Positions 44,595 through 57,207 of a stretch of 64,000 nt of DNA are shown piece by piece. The number at the start of each line of letters is the position of its first letter. Position 1 is the stretch's first letter. A program made the translations under genes and the position numbers. This DNA is from Diphasiastrum complanatum (Eukaryota > Streptophyta > Lycopodiopsida > Lycopodiales > Lycopodiaceae), in assembly GCA_029204225.1 (NCBI GenBank), contig CM055093.1, positions 25,535,542 to 25,599,541 on the forward strand. Direction: 5' to 3'. Under the pieces are notes generated by a model, which worked only from the letters and a program-made list of their open reading frames with translations, was not told the DNA's origin and searched no databases.

Positions 44595-45426
44595 TGTGAA
44601 AAATGCAAAAATAAGCTTGGTAGAGGCCAACAATATTGTATATAGATGAAAACACATGTGTGGAGCCTGTTCCCACGTGTGAAACTAGTGTACTTTTCAT
44701 GTACCATAATCACATATGTTGTACATATGATTTAATTCAAGTTCTAGTGGCTAAAATGGCCAAAAACTAGTTTTCTAGATATATGACACATGGCATCAAT
44801 CTATTGATTGCATGAGCCACATCCTTTGGTTAGGTGTCATATCCCATGTGTAGAGGACATCTCACATGTGTGGAATAAGCTGAAGTAGGCCAATTTTGAC
44901 TTCTAGAAGATTTCCAAGTAAATCTCCATATAGAAGGAAAATGGACCAAAAGTGTCCAAATAGAAGGTTTTGTCCAAGTGTCAGTTTTGCATGATGAATC
45001 ATCATATGACAAAGCACCTTCACACATGTGGGATCATAGGGATGATCAGTACCACGAGCTCCCACTTATTGTATATATAGAGCCACATTTGGCCATAATC
45101 AATATGAAACACCAATCTTGGTTTTGGAGGCAATTGTGTGTAATTCTCTCTATTTGTCTACATTTGTTTTGATTGTTTTGAGGTTCTATCATAGTGTACT
45201 TGATTTTTAGGTTGGAGTCCGTACCCTGACAGGGTTTCACACGTGTTAAACCATCAAGTACATTTACCTTCAATAAATGATTGTTCTTGTTTGGATTTTA
45301 TGTCTAGAAGTGATCTAGATTGATCTTAATCTTATGTAGATTGATAGATCAAGTAAATCTAACATCCAATCCCTCTTGAGGATCAGATTAGGATCCACTC
45401 TTGGTCCATTTTGTACTTTTTTCACA
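44595..45426 (+). mobile_element. 5' LTR, plus-strand copia (family E)
   Basis: 832 bp, TGTGAAAAATGC to TTTTTTCACA, followed directly by a primer site. Close match, in opposite orientation, to the LTR at 46668-47498. Contains CCCACGTGTGAA and CACACGTGTT variants of the palindrome. Confidence 0.88.
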
Positions 45427-46030
45427 TGGTATCAGAGACAAGTACAAGAGGTTTTATTGATATTGATAGGGTTGATCCAAATCAAAGCCAAAATTAGCAA
45501 GTTTTAGGAAACTAGTCAAATTTTGGGTAGCGAGTTGGATTTGATAGATATCCTCAAATTTTTTGGTTCAAAACTTGTTGTAGGCTGTAGGAACCCTTTT
45601 CACACGTGTGAGGCCGTACAGCTCCGGTTTTGACTGAGAAATTTCAAAAATTTGTACAATTTGATTCACATACCCAATTTGAGTGATTTTTGGTGCAAAA
45701 TCAAGCATTTTCTATAGAGAATCTAATCCCTTGATTAGTTCTTGGATTAGATCAGCCAAAAACTTAAAATTGAAGCTTGAATGAGGTGCATTAATTGATC
45801 TACTCTGATTTTTTGATTGTATGTTGAAGTTGAAGAGAGAAATTGCCAAAAACCATAGATTAAGGAGTGATATGCAAGGTGAGAGGTTGAAATCCATTGT
45901 ACCATCACTCTAGAATTGTTCAAGAGTAATAGGATCAAGTTTAGAAGCATCAATTTGCTAGAAAACATCCTTGGATCTGTCCTCCAAGTGAAACCTTTCA
46001 GAGTTGAAAAACCCAAATCTTTCCATTTAT
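45427..46030 (+). other. Primer site and leader of the family-E plus-strand copy
   Basis: TGGTATCAGAGA at 45427-45438 differs in the last base from the canonical site. The leader carries CACACGTGTG at 45601 followed by AGGCCGTACAG. No gag start survives; sequence changes to gypsy-LTR type after about 46030. Confidence 0.7.
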
Positions 46031-46249
46031 TCCTACGCGACATCGGAACATAGTAAAGATCCACTAAGCTGGCGAGGGCTCGTTACATAACTCCTTATTG
46101 AGTCTGGAGTCTTTTCAAATATTGTTCTGCGCCATGGTGGTTGCTCACCCAATGTGGGCAGCTTATCCAATTCCTTGCCAACTTTGATCTGTAAAAGTTT
46201 TGAATTTGATCACCCATCCACCCCTTGAGGACTCATGTGGGTGCTGATG

Positions 46250-46666
46250 TAAAAATGTTTCGATCGGTTCCACGAGGCCTAGAACCACTTGTGCACATAG
46301 ACATGCAACGTCCTAACTCCCCTATACATAGAGTTATCTAGAATAGAGTCTCTATTCATGGATCCTCTATTCATAGAATTGCTATTGATAACTCTGCATA
46401 CACTGTCTCATACCTTTTACTAACTCCATTTAGTGTGTTCTGGGCCTGACAAGGATATTAGTTACTTTTGGGTCATGCCCAGTATGACTTGGCATAACTT
46501 TTAAAACTTAGGACTATATTTATACACATACAAATTATCTTGTAACATTAAGCTAATCATTCTTGTAATTGTAAAATGAAATTAGTATCAATAGAGGTAC
46601 AATGAAAGTATATATTGTGAGTGCAATATTTGAGAAAGACGAATAGTGGCGCAACATCTATGGAAG
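46250..46666 (+). mobile_element. Ty3/gypsy LTR end with primer site (relic)
   Basis: 46647-46666 reads TGGCGCAACATCTATGGAAG, close to the gypsy primer site TGGCGCCGTCTGTGGGAA with a two-base insertion. The sequence before it has LTR character: TAGAGTCTCTATTCATGGA repeats, a TATATTTATACACATA TATA-like region at about 46515 and CAATAGAGG. Left boundary uncertain. The copia LTR at 46668 starts right after the primer site and cuts the gypsy interior off. Confidence 0.55.
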
Positions 46667-46667
46667 T

Positions 46668-47498
46668 TGTGGAAATCTGCAAAATAGGACCAAGAATGGA
46701 TCCTAAACTAATCCACAAGAGGGATTGGATGTTATATACAATTGATCTATCAATCTACACAAGATTTAGATCAATCTAGATCAATTCTTGGCATGAAAAT
46801 CTAACAGGAACAATCATTAATGAAGGTAAATGTACTTGCTGGTTTCACACGTGTGAAAACCTGTCAGAGTACAGACTCCAACCTGAAAACAAAGTACACT
46901 ATGATATAAACTCAAAACATTCAAAACAAATGAAGACAAATGGAGAGATTGACACAAAATTGCTTCCATAATCAAGATTGATGTTTCATGTTGATTATGG
47001 CCAAATATGCCTCTATATCTACACTTCTTGGAGCTCGAGGTACTAATCATTCATCAGATCTCACACGTGTGAGGATGCTCTGTCATATGGTGAATCATCA
47101 TGCAAAATTAACACTTGGAACAAACTTTCTACTTTGAGCACTTTTGGTCCATTTTCCTACTATATGGAGATCTACTTGGAAACCTTCTAGAAGTCAAAAT
47201 TTGCCTACTTCAGCTTATTCCACATGTGTGAGCAGTCTTCTACACATGGGATATGACACCTAACCTAAGGATGTGGCTCATGCAATCAATAGATGGATGC
47301 CATGTGTCATATGACTTGAAAACTAGTTTTTGGCCTTTTTAAGCACTAGAACTTGAATTAAATCATATTTACAACCTATATGATTATGGTACATGACAAG
47401 TACACTTATTTCACAGGTGGGAACAGGCTCCACACATGTGTAATCATCCTATATACATGGATTTGGCCTTACCAAGCATAATTTTTGCATTTTTCACA
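46668..47498 (-). mobile_element. 3' LTR, minus-strand copia (family E)
   Basis: 831 bp; element sense TGTGAAAAATGC to CAGATTTCCACA. Followed inward by reversed polypurine CTCCTCA. Contains CACACGTGTG at 46846 and 47062. Inverted relative to the related LTR at 44595-45426. Confidence 0.88.
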
Positions 47499-47510
47499 CT
47501 CCTCAAAAAT

Positions 47511-49527
47511 CTAGCTTGGTAAATCTAGCATAGATCTATCTATAACTCCAAAAGCCAATCTTAATTTTACAAATGGATCTTTAGGCAATGCCTTGCTGAG
47601 TATATCAGCAATGCAATCTGATGATGAAACATGAATAAGCTTGATCTCCTTTGCTTGCACTTTCTCCCTCACGAAATGATGTGAAATCTCAATGTGCTTT
47701 GTTCGAGCATGGAAGATTGGATTGTTTGCAAGTAGTTGGGCTGCTTGATTGTCACAATATATGCATGGAATGTCTTCATCCTTGATCACATGAAGCTCCT
47801 CCAAAAGCCTTTTAAGCCAAATAATCTCCTTTGTTGTTGTTGTCATAGCTTTATACTCGGATTCTGTTGATGAAAGACAGATGGTATCTTGCTTTTTGGA
47901 CAGTCAAGATATAGCTCCTCCACATAATAATGTAGCAAATGCACTTATGGATCTTCTATCCACCTTGTCACCTGCAAAACTTGAGTTTAAATATGCTCTT
48001 AAACAAATATTAGTCTTTTCATAAACTATGCCAAAGTCTTTTGTAGCCGAGATGTACCTTAACACCTTTTTCGCACTTTTTCAATGACATATTAATGGAC
48101 TTTGCATGTATTGACTCAATTTGCCAACACAAAAACTAAGATCAGGTCTAGTGATGGTTAAGTATATCAAGGAACCAACAAGAATTCTATAGGTAGTGAT
48201 GTCCTCAAAGGATGCTTCATCACTTTCCTTAGATACTTTTACACTTAGTTCCATGGGAGTTTCAACTCCTTTACAATCAATCATGCCAAATTTTGCTAAG
48301 ATTGATCTAGCATACTTATATTGACATATGAAAGTAAAATCATCACTTCTAGTGACTTCTATTCCAAGTATAACTTTTAGAAGTCCTAGATCTACCATCC
48401 TAAATTCACTAGACAAGAAAATTTTTACATCTTTGATGCCATCTAGATCATTTCCTATGAGTATAATGTCATCAACATATAAAACTAAGATAATGATCTT
48501 CCCATCATTACATTTGCAGTACAATGATGGTTCATAAGGACTTACAACAAATTCAATGGAAATAATATAGGAATGCAACCTAGAGTATCATGCTCTTGGT
48601 GCTTGCTTGAGTCCATAAAGACTCTTCTTCAAGAAACACACCTTGTCTTCTTCTCCATCTTTGATGAAGCCCTCGGGTTGGCACATGTAGATTTCCTCTT
48701 CCAAGAATCCATTCAAGAAAGCATTTCTCACATCAAGTTGGAAGAGCTCCCATTTGAAAGAAGTAGTAAGATATATGATTAATCTAATGGTCACAAGCTT
48801 TGCAATAGGTGCAAAGGTTTCATCATAATCTATGCCTTTGACTTGCAAAAAAACCTTTTGCTACAAATACTTATGAATGGAACCATCATGATTATATTTC
48901 AATCTATATATCCATTTACAAGTAAGAGGCTTCTTTCCATAAGGTAGATCAATAAGCTTCCAAGTTTGATTTTCCATTAATGCATCAAACTCTACTTGCA
49001 TAGCTTTCCTCCAATGTTGAGACTTATTTGATTCCTCAAAACTAGTTGGTTCTTCGAGCATAGTAGTCAAGAAAGTATATGAGTTGAGTAGTTGAGAATC
49101 TTCCCTTTGCTCCCCTTTGTCACTATAAGTGAGCCTTGATGGCTCAGTCCTTGTCCTTGTTGATCTTCTTGGTACCCTTGGACTTTGAGTAAGTTCCACT
49201 TGGTCTTCATCTTCATGAAGCTCCTCCTCGGCCATAGCATGATCCTTGACAAGTTGAGTGTTGTTGGAAGTCACCTTTCCTTTGGCTTGTAGAGATTCAT
49301 CAAAACGTACATCTCTACTTACAACAACTTTCTTGGTAATAGGATCAAATATCCTATAAGCTTTATACTTTTCACTATAACCAACAAAGATGCCTTTGAA
49401 TGAAGGGTCATCTTCCTTTTTTCTTGTTTCTAAAGGAATATGTACATAACAAGTACATCCAAAAACTTTCAAATCACTAAGATTTGGCTTTTTGCCATAC
49501 ATTACTTCATAAGGTGTAAGTCCTTTA
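47511..49527 (-). pseudogene. Copia pol relic E: integrase C-terminus, RT, RNase H
   Basis: Right to left: 49527-48861 encodes KGLTPYEVMYGKKPNLSDLK, FGCTCYVHIPLE, FKGIFVGYSEKYKAYR, the acidic linker and RTEPSRLTY, then WKLIDLPYGKKPLTCKWIYR. Frameshift at about 48850; 48848-48588 GIDYDETFAPIAKLVTIRLI, LDVRNAFLNG and SLYGLKQAP; break; 48578-48081 YEPSLYCKCN, LVLYVDDIIL and TRPDLSFCVGKLSQ; break; 47846-47511 RNase H end KEIIWLKRLLEELHV, CDNQAAQLLANNPIF, TKHIEISHHFVREKVQ and ADILSKALP. Catalytic YVDD is kept but at least three frame breaks kill it. Cut at 49527 by an LTR insertion; gag and most of integrase are missing. Confidence 0.9.
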
Positions 49528-50195
49528 TGTCAAATTTCAGAGAAAAGGACTGAAATTGATCTACAAATGATCACAAAGAGTGATTGGTAGCTTGGGATCT
49601 TGATCTATATCAAGACTACCTTCCAAATCTAGCTTCTACTTGACAATCTTTGTGATTCCAAGCAAGAACAATCAAATTATGATGACCCACGACTTCACAC
49701 GTGTGAAGTATAGCAACTGTATGGCGTGATAAAAGAGAAATAGTTTACTAAATTTTTACTTAGCATTCATCCATAAACAAAGTGCTCAAGAGAGTGTAAA
49801 CATCAAGATTGCTCCACAAAACCAAGATTTCCCATAATAGCTCAATAATGGATCCATCATGGATCAACTACAAAATCATCATAATCTCTCTCTAAGCTGC
49901 ATCCAGCACGTGTGGGACAGCTCATTGTACTCATCCATATCCACTTTGGATAAGATCTATCAAGTTTGCCACATCATCCATTGGTGGTTTGTGTCGACCT
50001 TCTAGATTCCTACAATCTAGGACCTAACTCCTATAATTTAGGAGATGTCATATTAGACTCGAATGAAAGCTAATCAAAATGGATTTGAATATTACAAGTG
50101 TCATTTCACATGTGTGGACAAGTCCTCACACATGTGGATCTACATAGATGTCTAATATACATCAAAAACCATGTGAAAATTGCTAAATTTTTACA
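49528..50195 (-). mobile_element. 3' LTR, minus-strand copia F
   Basis: 668 bp; + strand TGTCAAATTTCAG to TTTTTACA. Followed by reversed polypurine CTCCTCCTC. Contains CACACGTGTG (49696). Inserted in relic E after CTTTA (49523-49527). Confidence 0.87.
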
Positions 50196-50202
50196 CTCCT
50201 CC

Positions 50203-50731
50203 TCAATTTTTACATGATACAACTATAGTACATCTATCTACAACTCCTAAGGCTGATCTTAACTTGATAAATGAAGTCTTTGGCAAGGGTTTAGTTAGTA
50301 GATTAGCAAGGCAATCTAAGTAAGACACATGATGTAGCTTGATCTCCTTTGCTTGAACCTTTTCCCTCACAAAATGGTGAGCAGCCTCTATGTGCTTGCT
50401 CCTTGCATGGAATGTGGGATTGGTTGCTAATGCTTGGCTTGATTGGTTGTCACAAAATATTATTGGCTGCTCCTTGGCCTCCATGACTTGCAACTCCACC
50501 AAAAGCCTCTTCAACCATAGGATCTCCTATGTTGTGGATGTTAGTGCCTTGTATTCCGATTCGGTTGAAGATAGAGAAATAGTATCTTGCTTTTTGGAAA
50601 GCCAAGACACTATGCCATTGCAAAGGAAGGTAACAAAAGCACTTGTGGACCTCCTATCCACCTTATTACCTACAAAATCAGCATCCGAATATGCCCTTAA
50701 GGCAATATTAGATCCATCATATAACTTTCTA
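50203..50731 (-). pseudogene. Copia RNase H and C-terminus, relic F
   Basis: Element sense: RKLYDGSNIALRAYSDADFV, GNKVDRRSTSAFVTFL, IVSWLSKKQDTISLSSTESE, YKALTSTT, then one stop where Gln (CAG) became TAG at about 50526, then EILWLKRLLVELQVMEAKEQ, IIFCDNQSSQAL, KHIEAAHHFVREKVQ and ANLLTKPLP. Apart from that stop the piece is well preserved. It is cut at 50731 by sequence of the next copia. Confidence 0.87.
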
Positions 50732-50735
50732 TAAT

Positions 50736-52895
50736 TTTCACACTCCTCCTAGAAAGATATCCAATCTAGAAAAGCATGGATCTTGGAATCATTCCAAGAT
50801 TGGATCTATGTTTGATGAAGGAACTCTTGAATAGAGGCTTGGTGAGTAGATCGGCAATACAAGATGTTGAATTGATATGATCCAAATGGATCTCTCCTCC
50901 AATAAGCTTCTCTCTCACCAAGTGGTGTGCCACTTCTATGTGCTTGCTTCTTGCATGAAAAATTGGGTTATTTGCACGAGCTTGGGCCGAGATATTGTCA
51001 CAATAAGTCAGTGGTAGCTCCTCCTCTTTGATGCACTTTAGCTCCAATAGAATCCTCTTGATCCAAAGCACTTCTTTTTTTGATGTAGTGAGTGCTTTGT
51101 ACTCGGCCTCACAAGAAGAAAGAGAGATAGTATCTTGTTTTTTTGAAAGCCAAGGTATGAGATTTCCTCCAAAAAAGATAGTGTAAGCACTTGTGGTCTT
51201 TCGATCCACCTTATCACTTGCAAAGTCTGAATCCGAGTAGCCAATAATAGATAAATTTTCACTCTTGTAAAGTAAACCATAATTATGTGATGAAGATATA
51301 TACCTTAGCACCCTCTTGGCCATCTTCCAATGTTGGATCTTTGGATCTTGCATAGATTGGCTCAACTTGTGCACACAATAGCTGAAGTCGGGCCTAGTGA
51401 TGGTAAGCCATATCAAGGAGCCAATAAGACTCCTAAAAAGTGTGATGTACTCGAAGGATCTTTCATCACCTTTATTAGGATCTTTTACAATGTGCTCCAT
51501 TGGTGTATCAATGCCCTTACAACTTTCCATATGAAATTTTTTCAACATAGCAAGAGCATATCTAGATTGACAAATAAAAACATAATTATCATGAAAGTCA
51601 ATCTCTAGGCCTAAGATATAATGGATCTCTCCTAGATTTTGCATCTTAAACTCTTTTCCAAGTGCTATTTTGGTTTCTTCAATTAATTTGATACAACTTC
51701 CACATAGGATAATGTCATCTACATAGATGAGAAGAATAACAATATCACTAGCAACAAGCTTTAGATACATAGAAGGATCATAGTCACTAAGAGTGAATCC
51801 TAGTAAGATAAGAAAAGAATTGAGTCTCTCATACCAAGATCTTGGTGTTTGATTGAGTCCATAAAGACTTTTGAAAAGAAAGCACACTTTTGATTCATCC
51901 TTGATGAATCCATGAGGTTAATCCATATAGATTTCCTCTTGAAGATAGCCATTGAGAAATGTATTAGAAATATCTAATTGGAACACCTTCCACTTGAAAT
52001 ATGTAGCAAGAGATATAAGAATCCTTATTGTCACCATCTTTGAAACGGATTCAAAGGTCTCTTCATAATCAAGTCAATGGAACTGAGCAAATCCCTTTGG
52101 TGCATAATCTTGCCTTGTACTTGTTGATGGTGCCATCTTGGTTATACTTGATTCGAAATACCCACTTGGATCCAATGATGTGCTTGTTGGATGGAATATA
52201 AAATCTCTACTTTCAATCACTTGTGAAGTAGAGAGTACAGAATCTCTATAGGCCTTTTTGGTGGATGAATATCCAACCATGATCCCTTTGCTAGAGCATG
52301 GATCATCCTTCTTCCTTGTTTCCAAGGGAACATGTAGAAAGCAAATAGTGCCACATACTCTAAGATGATTAACCTTAGGCCTATTTTTGAATAAGACCTC
52401 ATAGGGTGTCCTTCCTTCAAGAGCAAGATGTGGGAGTTAATTGCAAAGATAATTTGCACAATTTATGGCCTCTCCCCAAAGTCTTTAAGCAAAGATGCTT
52501 CAATCCTTATGGCCTTTGCACACTCACATAAGGATCTACTTTACCTCTTGGCCATTCCATTTTGAGATAGTGAGTAAGCATTTTAAGAGAACTCCCTCTT
52601 CATACCTTATTTCTCACAATAGTCATGGAATTTGTTGGAGATATACTCTCCTCCTCCATCACACCTCAAAGCCTTGATCTTGAATGAGAATTGCTTCTCA
52701 ACATATTCTTTGAATATTAGGAAGTTATCATACATCAAAGATTTAGAAGAAAGAAGATATAGCCATGTATATCTTGTGAAATCATCAATAAATCTATCAA
52801 GCTCTAGATTTGAATCACACATGGAAGAGAACCACCAAAATGAATTGGATTGTCCTTCACACGTGTCTGAGCAGGAAAATCTGTGCAATGTCAAA
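50736..52895 (-). pseudogene. Copia pol relic G: integrase, RT, RNase H
   Basis: Starts at left with an LTR remnant of a few bases (ATTTTCACA) and reversed polypurine CTCCTCCTAG. 51887-50766 is a 373-codon open frame: SLYGLNQTPRSWY, LLIYVDDIILCGS, TRPDFSYCVHKLSQSMQ, YSDSDFASDKVDRKTTSA, SLSSCEAEYKALTT, CDNISAQ, TKPLF and IPRSMLF. Upstream, 52459-51890 carries the integrase C-terminus and linker (VPLETRKKDDPCSSKGIMVG) with frameshifts and a stop in YMD-stop-PHGF. 52880-52610 has RYTWLYLLSSKSLMYDNF and ALRCDGGGEYISN; the middle of integrase is degraded. It is joined to gag at about 52895 by a deletion. Confidence 0.88.
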
Positions 52896-53190
52896 AATGA
52901 TTCAATCCTTGTGATGATGAACCCTTTTGATCCAAATTTTCTTGAGATGGAATGGGAGATGCAAACAACTCTCTAAGCTCATTGGTAACATTCATCTTTA
53001 TCATGTGTAGAGCCCTTTTGGCCCTCTTGTCATATCTCAATTGATCTTGTTGTGTTGTTGGTCTCTCCTCCAAACCTACAACAATATCCAAAACATCATT
53101 CATCTCAAGAAGTGATTCCATACTCACTTTCCACAATGAATAGTTATTTGAGGTAAGCCTATCATTGGCTATTTCAAGATCTACATGCAA
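52896..53190 (-). pseudogene. Gag start of copia relic G
   Basis: MHVDLEIANDRLTSNNYSLW, KVSMESLLEMNDVLDIVVGL, RAKRALHMIKMNVTNELREL, then a break into unrelated Ser-rich sequence and the integrase. Zinc knuckle and protease deleted. No primer site or 5' LTR recognised between 53191 and 53520. Confidence 0.8.
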
Positions 53191-53522
53191 ATGCCAAAAA
53201 ACTTGATATCCAGTCTAATAGCCACCACTTAAGCTTTTCCGATGATCCAAAAATTGGCAACATATCACCAATCTTGCCAATGTAGAAAAATCAGCATCTA
53301 CTCTAAGAATGAGATGCAAAATCTAATAGATCTTGATCAAACATGAACCAAAATATAACATATTGTTGTTGTTCATATAATTATAGTAAGCTACTATATT
53401 TCACATGTGGATATGAAAATAGGAATTAATGATCATTCTACACATAGAATTGTAAGATATCACAAGTATAGTGCACCAATGGATAGTAGAACCCAAGAGA
53501 ACCATGTATAAGCATGAATGAG

Positions 53523-53644
<122 letters not shown>

Positions 53645-53799
53645 CCTCTCTATCCATGAGTTACATCCTTTTATAGTAGTTCCAAAACCCTCTCCAATAT
53701 GAAAAACCCTACTATTTTTAGGACTAGATTCAATGTACCCAACATTCAAATTTTAATCTACTCAAACTTGACTCCTACATTTCCCATACTTTCCAAAAG

Positions 53800-54600
53800 T
53801 GTTTATTCAAATGCATTTAGAGTAATATAACTTTGAAAAGTCAACTTTTAAGTCTAATATGAAATTGGCCTCAAATGCCATATAAACAAATGTAGCAAAT
53901 ATGACTAAACTAGTTGAATTTCTCACATTCACCATCCCCAACTCTCCATCTTGAATGATATAATTTTTTTTCTTTAATCCTACTCCTATTGATCTTTTGT
54001 GTTTTATACACAGTGGCTTGTCCAACGGCTTGGTCAGGAGGTTCGCAATCGTATCTTCTGATGTCACAAATTTGACATAAAGTTGTTTTTTCGAGATCAG
54101 ATCTCACATGTGATGATACTTATGAGGTATATGCTTAGTTTTTGAATAAATGACCGGATTTTGGACTAAGTAAATAGCACTCTGAGAATCCATCTTCATG
54201 ATGGAGGGGTCTTGATGCAGTATGCCAATCCCTTTCGGCATCATTTTCAGCCATATTATCTCATTCGTCACCTTTGAAGCTGCCACATATTCTACTTCGC
54301 ATGAAGACTGAGCTACAATGTCTACTTCTTGTAGGTCTAGCTAATTGCAGCTCCACATAGTATTGAACATCCACCTGTTATCAACTTGTTGTCATCTTTG
54401 TAGCTAGCCCAACTTGCATCATTGTAGTATTTAAGGATAAAATCAATCTCACTTTCGTAGATCAACCCCAAACTATAGGTGCCATATAAGTATTGGAGGA
54501 TTCGCTTCACCGAGATTGGAGGAAAATTGACTAAGTGCACAAACAAAAATATCTAAATCGGGTCTCGTGCAAACCGTAAGGTACATCAGACTCCCAATTC
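53800..54600 (-). pseudogene. Copia RT end and RNase H relic H, distinct family
   Basis: Element sense: GSLMYLTVCTRPDLDIFVCA and LSQF (about 54600-54530), VKRILQYLYGTYSLGLIYES, YNDASWASYKDDNKLITGGC (RNase H Asp region), a gap with stops, VAASKVTNEIIWLKMMPKGI, MKMDSQSAIYLVQNPVIYSK, TKHI, then EDTIANLLTKPLDKP. Style (MYLTVCTRPD, ANLLTKPL, TKHIPHKYHH) differs from the other copia elements of the window. At 54601 it switches to another copia in the same orientation. Confidence 0.85.
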
Positions 54601-55894
54601 TTTGCCAAGTTAACACTCTCCACTGCAACATTAGCATCAAGCTTAACCAATCTACCTTGCTTAAAGCCTTTGGCTATAGATTCATCATTACTAAGGATGG
54701 AACAACTCCATGCTTAAATTGTACATCTAGGCCATTATCCATTAACTGGCCAACACTAAGTAGATTCTTGGTTAGCTTAGGAACATAAAGAACATTATCA
54801 AGATTCATCCTTTTGGATGATCCCACATACAAGGGAATTGTTCCTATTCCACTTATCTTACATTCTTGACTACTTGTAGTATAGATTGATCTATGTAAAT
54901 CATTGTAAGAAAGTAAAGTGTAGAATATGTCCTTTTGATATGTCATGTGGGAACTTGCCCCACTATCAATCCACCAAGAATCATTGGTGTTGCTCTTGGA
55001 TGATGGTGGTTTGTTGGAAACCATCAAGGATGACTCTTCATCCTCCTCCTCCTCCTGATGTGCAATGTTGCTTTGTTTGCTCTCTTGTGCCTTCTTCTTC
55101 TTGAGACATTTTGATGCAAAATGTCCTTTCTTTCCACTAAAAAAACATTTGTACTTGGACTTGTCTTTGATCTTGCCCTTTGAGCTTGAAGCCTCATCCT
55201 CCTCCTTGGTCTCCTTGAAGTGCTTCTTCTTGCCATTGGTCTTCTTCTTGCTTTTGAATGAGAAATTAGCTTTCTCATCACCATCCTGCAGAGAAATAGC
55301 ATTCATTCTTGCATTGGTATGTAACATCCTACACTCTTCAGCTACTAATACACTGTGTAGCTTTTCTATAGTAGGCAAAGTGTCTTGGATTGCAAAGCTT
55401 TGGACCAAATTTGTAAAGCCACTCCCTAGACCATTGAGGACAATCTGAACAAGCTCACTATCTTGAATTTTCTCTCCAATGGAAGCTAACTCCCTATTGA
55501 GAGACTTGATTCTTAGCACATAATCTTGTGCACTCGCATCACTCCTCTTCATGCTTTGTAGAATCTGATTCCTAAGCATGAGAACCCTCGAAGTGTTACT
55601 AGACTCATAGATAGATTTTAAAGATTCCCAAGCCTCTTTAGCACTCTTACATGATGATACTTCTCTTAAAAGATCATTGCTTACATTCATCTTAATACAG
55701 TTAAGTGCAAGCCTAGACCTCTTCTTGTATCTCACTAATTCCTGTGCACCTAGAGGTTCATCTTCATCATCTATAAGAAACTCATAAAGATCCTGGAGCA
55801 CCATTAGTGACTCCATCCTCACTTTCCAAATAGCATAATTGGTAGAATTTAACCTCTCACTAGCTTCTAGAAGGTAGGCTCCCACTGATCCCAT
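54601..55894 (-). pseudogene. Copia gag and protease, truncated relic I
   Basis: A 406-codon open frame from ATG 55894: MGSVGAYLLEASERLNSTNY, KVRMESLMVL, KEAWESLKSIYE, NTSRVLMLRNQI, VQIVLNGLGSGFTNLVQSFA, then the knuckle C-F-F-S-GKKGHFASKC near residue 250 (second Cys changed to Ser), protease DSGASSHMTY near 316, NVLYVPKLTKNLLSVGQLMD. It ends by frameshift at about 54700; copia sequence goes on to about 54601. Pre-integrase, integrase, RT and RNase H are missing. Gag itself is nearly intact, so the element died mainly by 3' truncation. Closest relatives in the window are at 40777 and 18878. Confidence 0.9.
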
Positions 55895-56520
55895 CTTACT
55901 AGCAAGATTCTCAACAAAAGATATAATTTTGTTTGGACCTGAAACTCACAAAGGTTTCTAACTTGTAGTGTTTCACTCAAGTGTTGACTTCTAATCCAAC
56001 AGATGGATTTGTAGTCACAGTTCTATTACTCCTTCACAAAGCTGGAATGAAGATAAGATGAGATGAAAACTACACTCAAGCAAGTCTTGCCAATCTTGGC
56101 TATTCTTGGACAAAAACTGACTCTCTCTCTCTCTCTCTCATTCACTTTGATGTACTTTCAAGACCTGGTTTCCACTTTAAGAAGGTCTAAAATCAGCCTA
56201 TATTAATTAGTTTTCATGAAACAGATTCAAAACTAATCAATGGCAAGTGATCTTGGTAACTTATCCTAGGATTTGCACCAAAAATTACATCAAATTGACA
56301 CCAGATGAATTTTCTATGATCCAATGAATATGGGTTATTAAATGCTGGTTCAGAGATGCCCACACGTGTGAACAGTACGGATTTTGATCCTGAAAAAGTT
56401 TGGGATCAAATCTCCTCACCAAAACCTGGATACCAGCTCGCCCTTCCAATACTAGCCTTTTGCACCAAAACCTGCTAAAACTGGATTAGATTCAAACACA
56501 GATCAATGGCCTTGTACTTG

Positions 56521-56532
56521 GCTCTGATACCA
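56521..56532 (-). other. Primer binding site (initiator-Met tRNA)
   Basis: Minus strand TGGTATCAGAGC next to the LTR at 56533. The leader (55895-56520) carries CACACGTGTG at 56361 and a (CT)10-type tract at about 56119-56139. Confidence 0.92.
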
Positions 56533-57207
56533 TGTGAAAAGTACAGTACTAAGGACCATAAATGGATCTTTGATTGTATGCTTGTTAAACAATCTATCAA
56601 AAACTAGTCATCAGAAAACAAGATCTAGTTTAGCAGCTTGATAGGAAACAAGTAGAGACAATCAAAGCATTGATCAATTAGTATAATCCAACTCCACACG
56701 TGTGGAAATAAGGCTGCAGTATGGCCTGTAGACAGTGTTTACAAAGTGCCAAAGCTGGGTTTCATTGGAAATCAAGAGTAATCACCATACAATGAGAGGA
56801 AACTCGAGTTTCTCCTTGAGGCTCCAAAAAGTTTCTATCTTCTCACTATAGAGAATGGGAATACATAGTAAAACACACTTCCTTTGCAAAGTTAGGTGAA
56901 AATCCAGCATGTAATAAGGAAGTAGACTCCACTTTCTTGCCCTAATGTGAAAACCCTAGCCTAGATCCAAGAGTCATGCTTGGTAGGTGCATGGTAGGTA
57001 CAAATCTCATCATAAATCATGGTCTAGATCCTACAAAGTAGGAATCACTACCAAATGGACACAACCACTCCTCTTGACTCGTGGTAACCTACTTTAGGTG
57101 TGTATGTACAAGTGGCACTTTGGCCATTCAAGTAACCAACAAACAATATTGCCAAAATGTAAAATATTCTACATGGCTAGATTTGCCAATGTAGGCAATT
57201 TTTCACA
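56533..57207 (-). mobile_element. 5' LTR of copia relic I
   Basis: 675 bp; + strand TGTGAAAAGTACAG to AATTTTTCACA. Contains CACACGTGTG at 56695 beside GCAGTATGGCCTG. The partner 3' LTR is absent. Confidence 0.88.
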
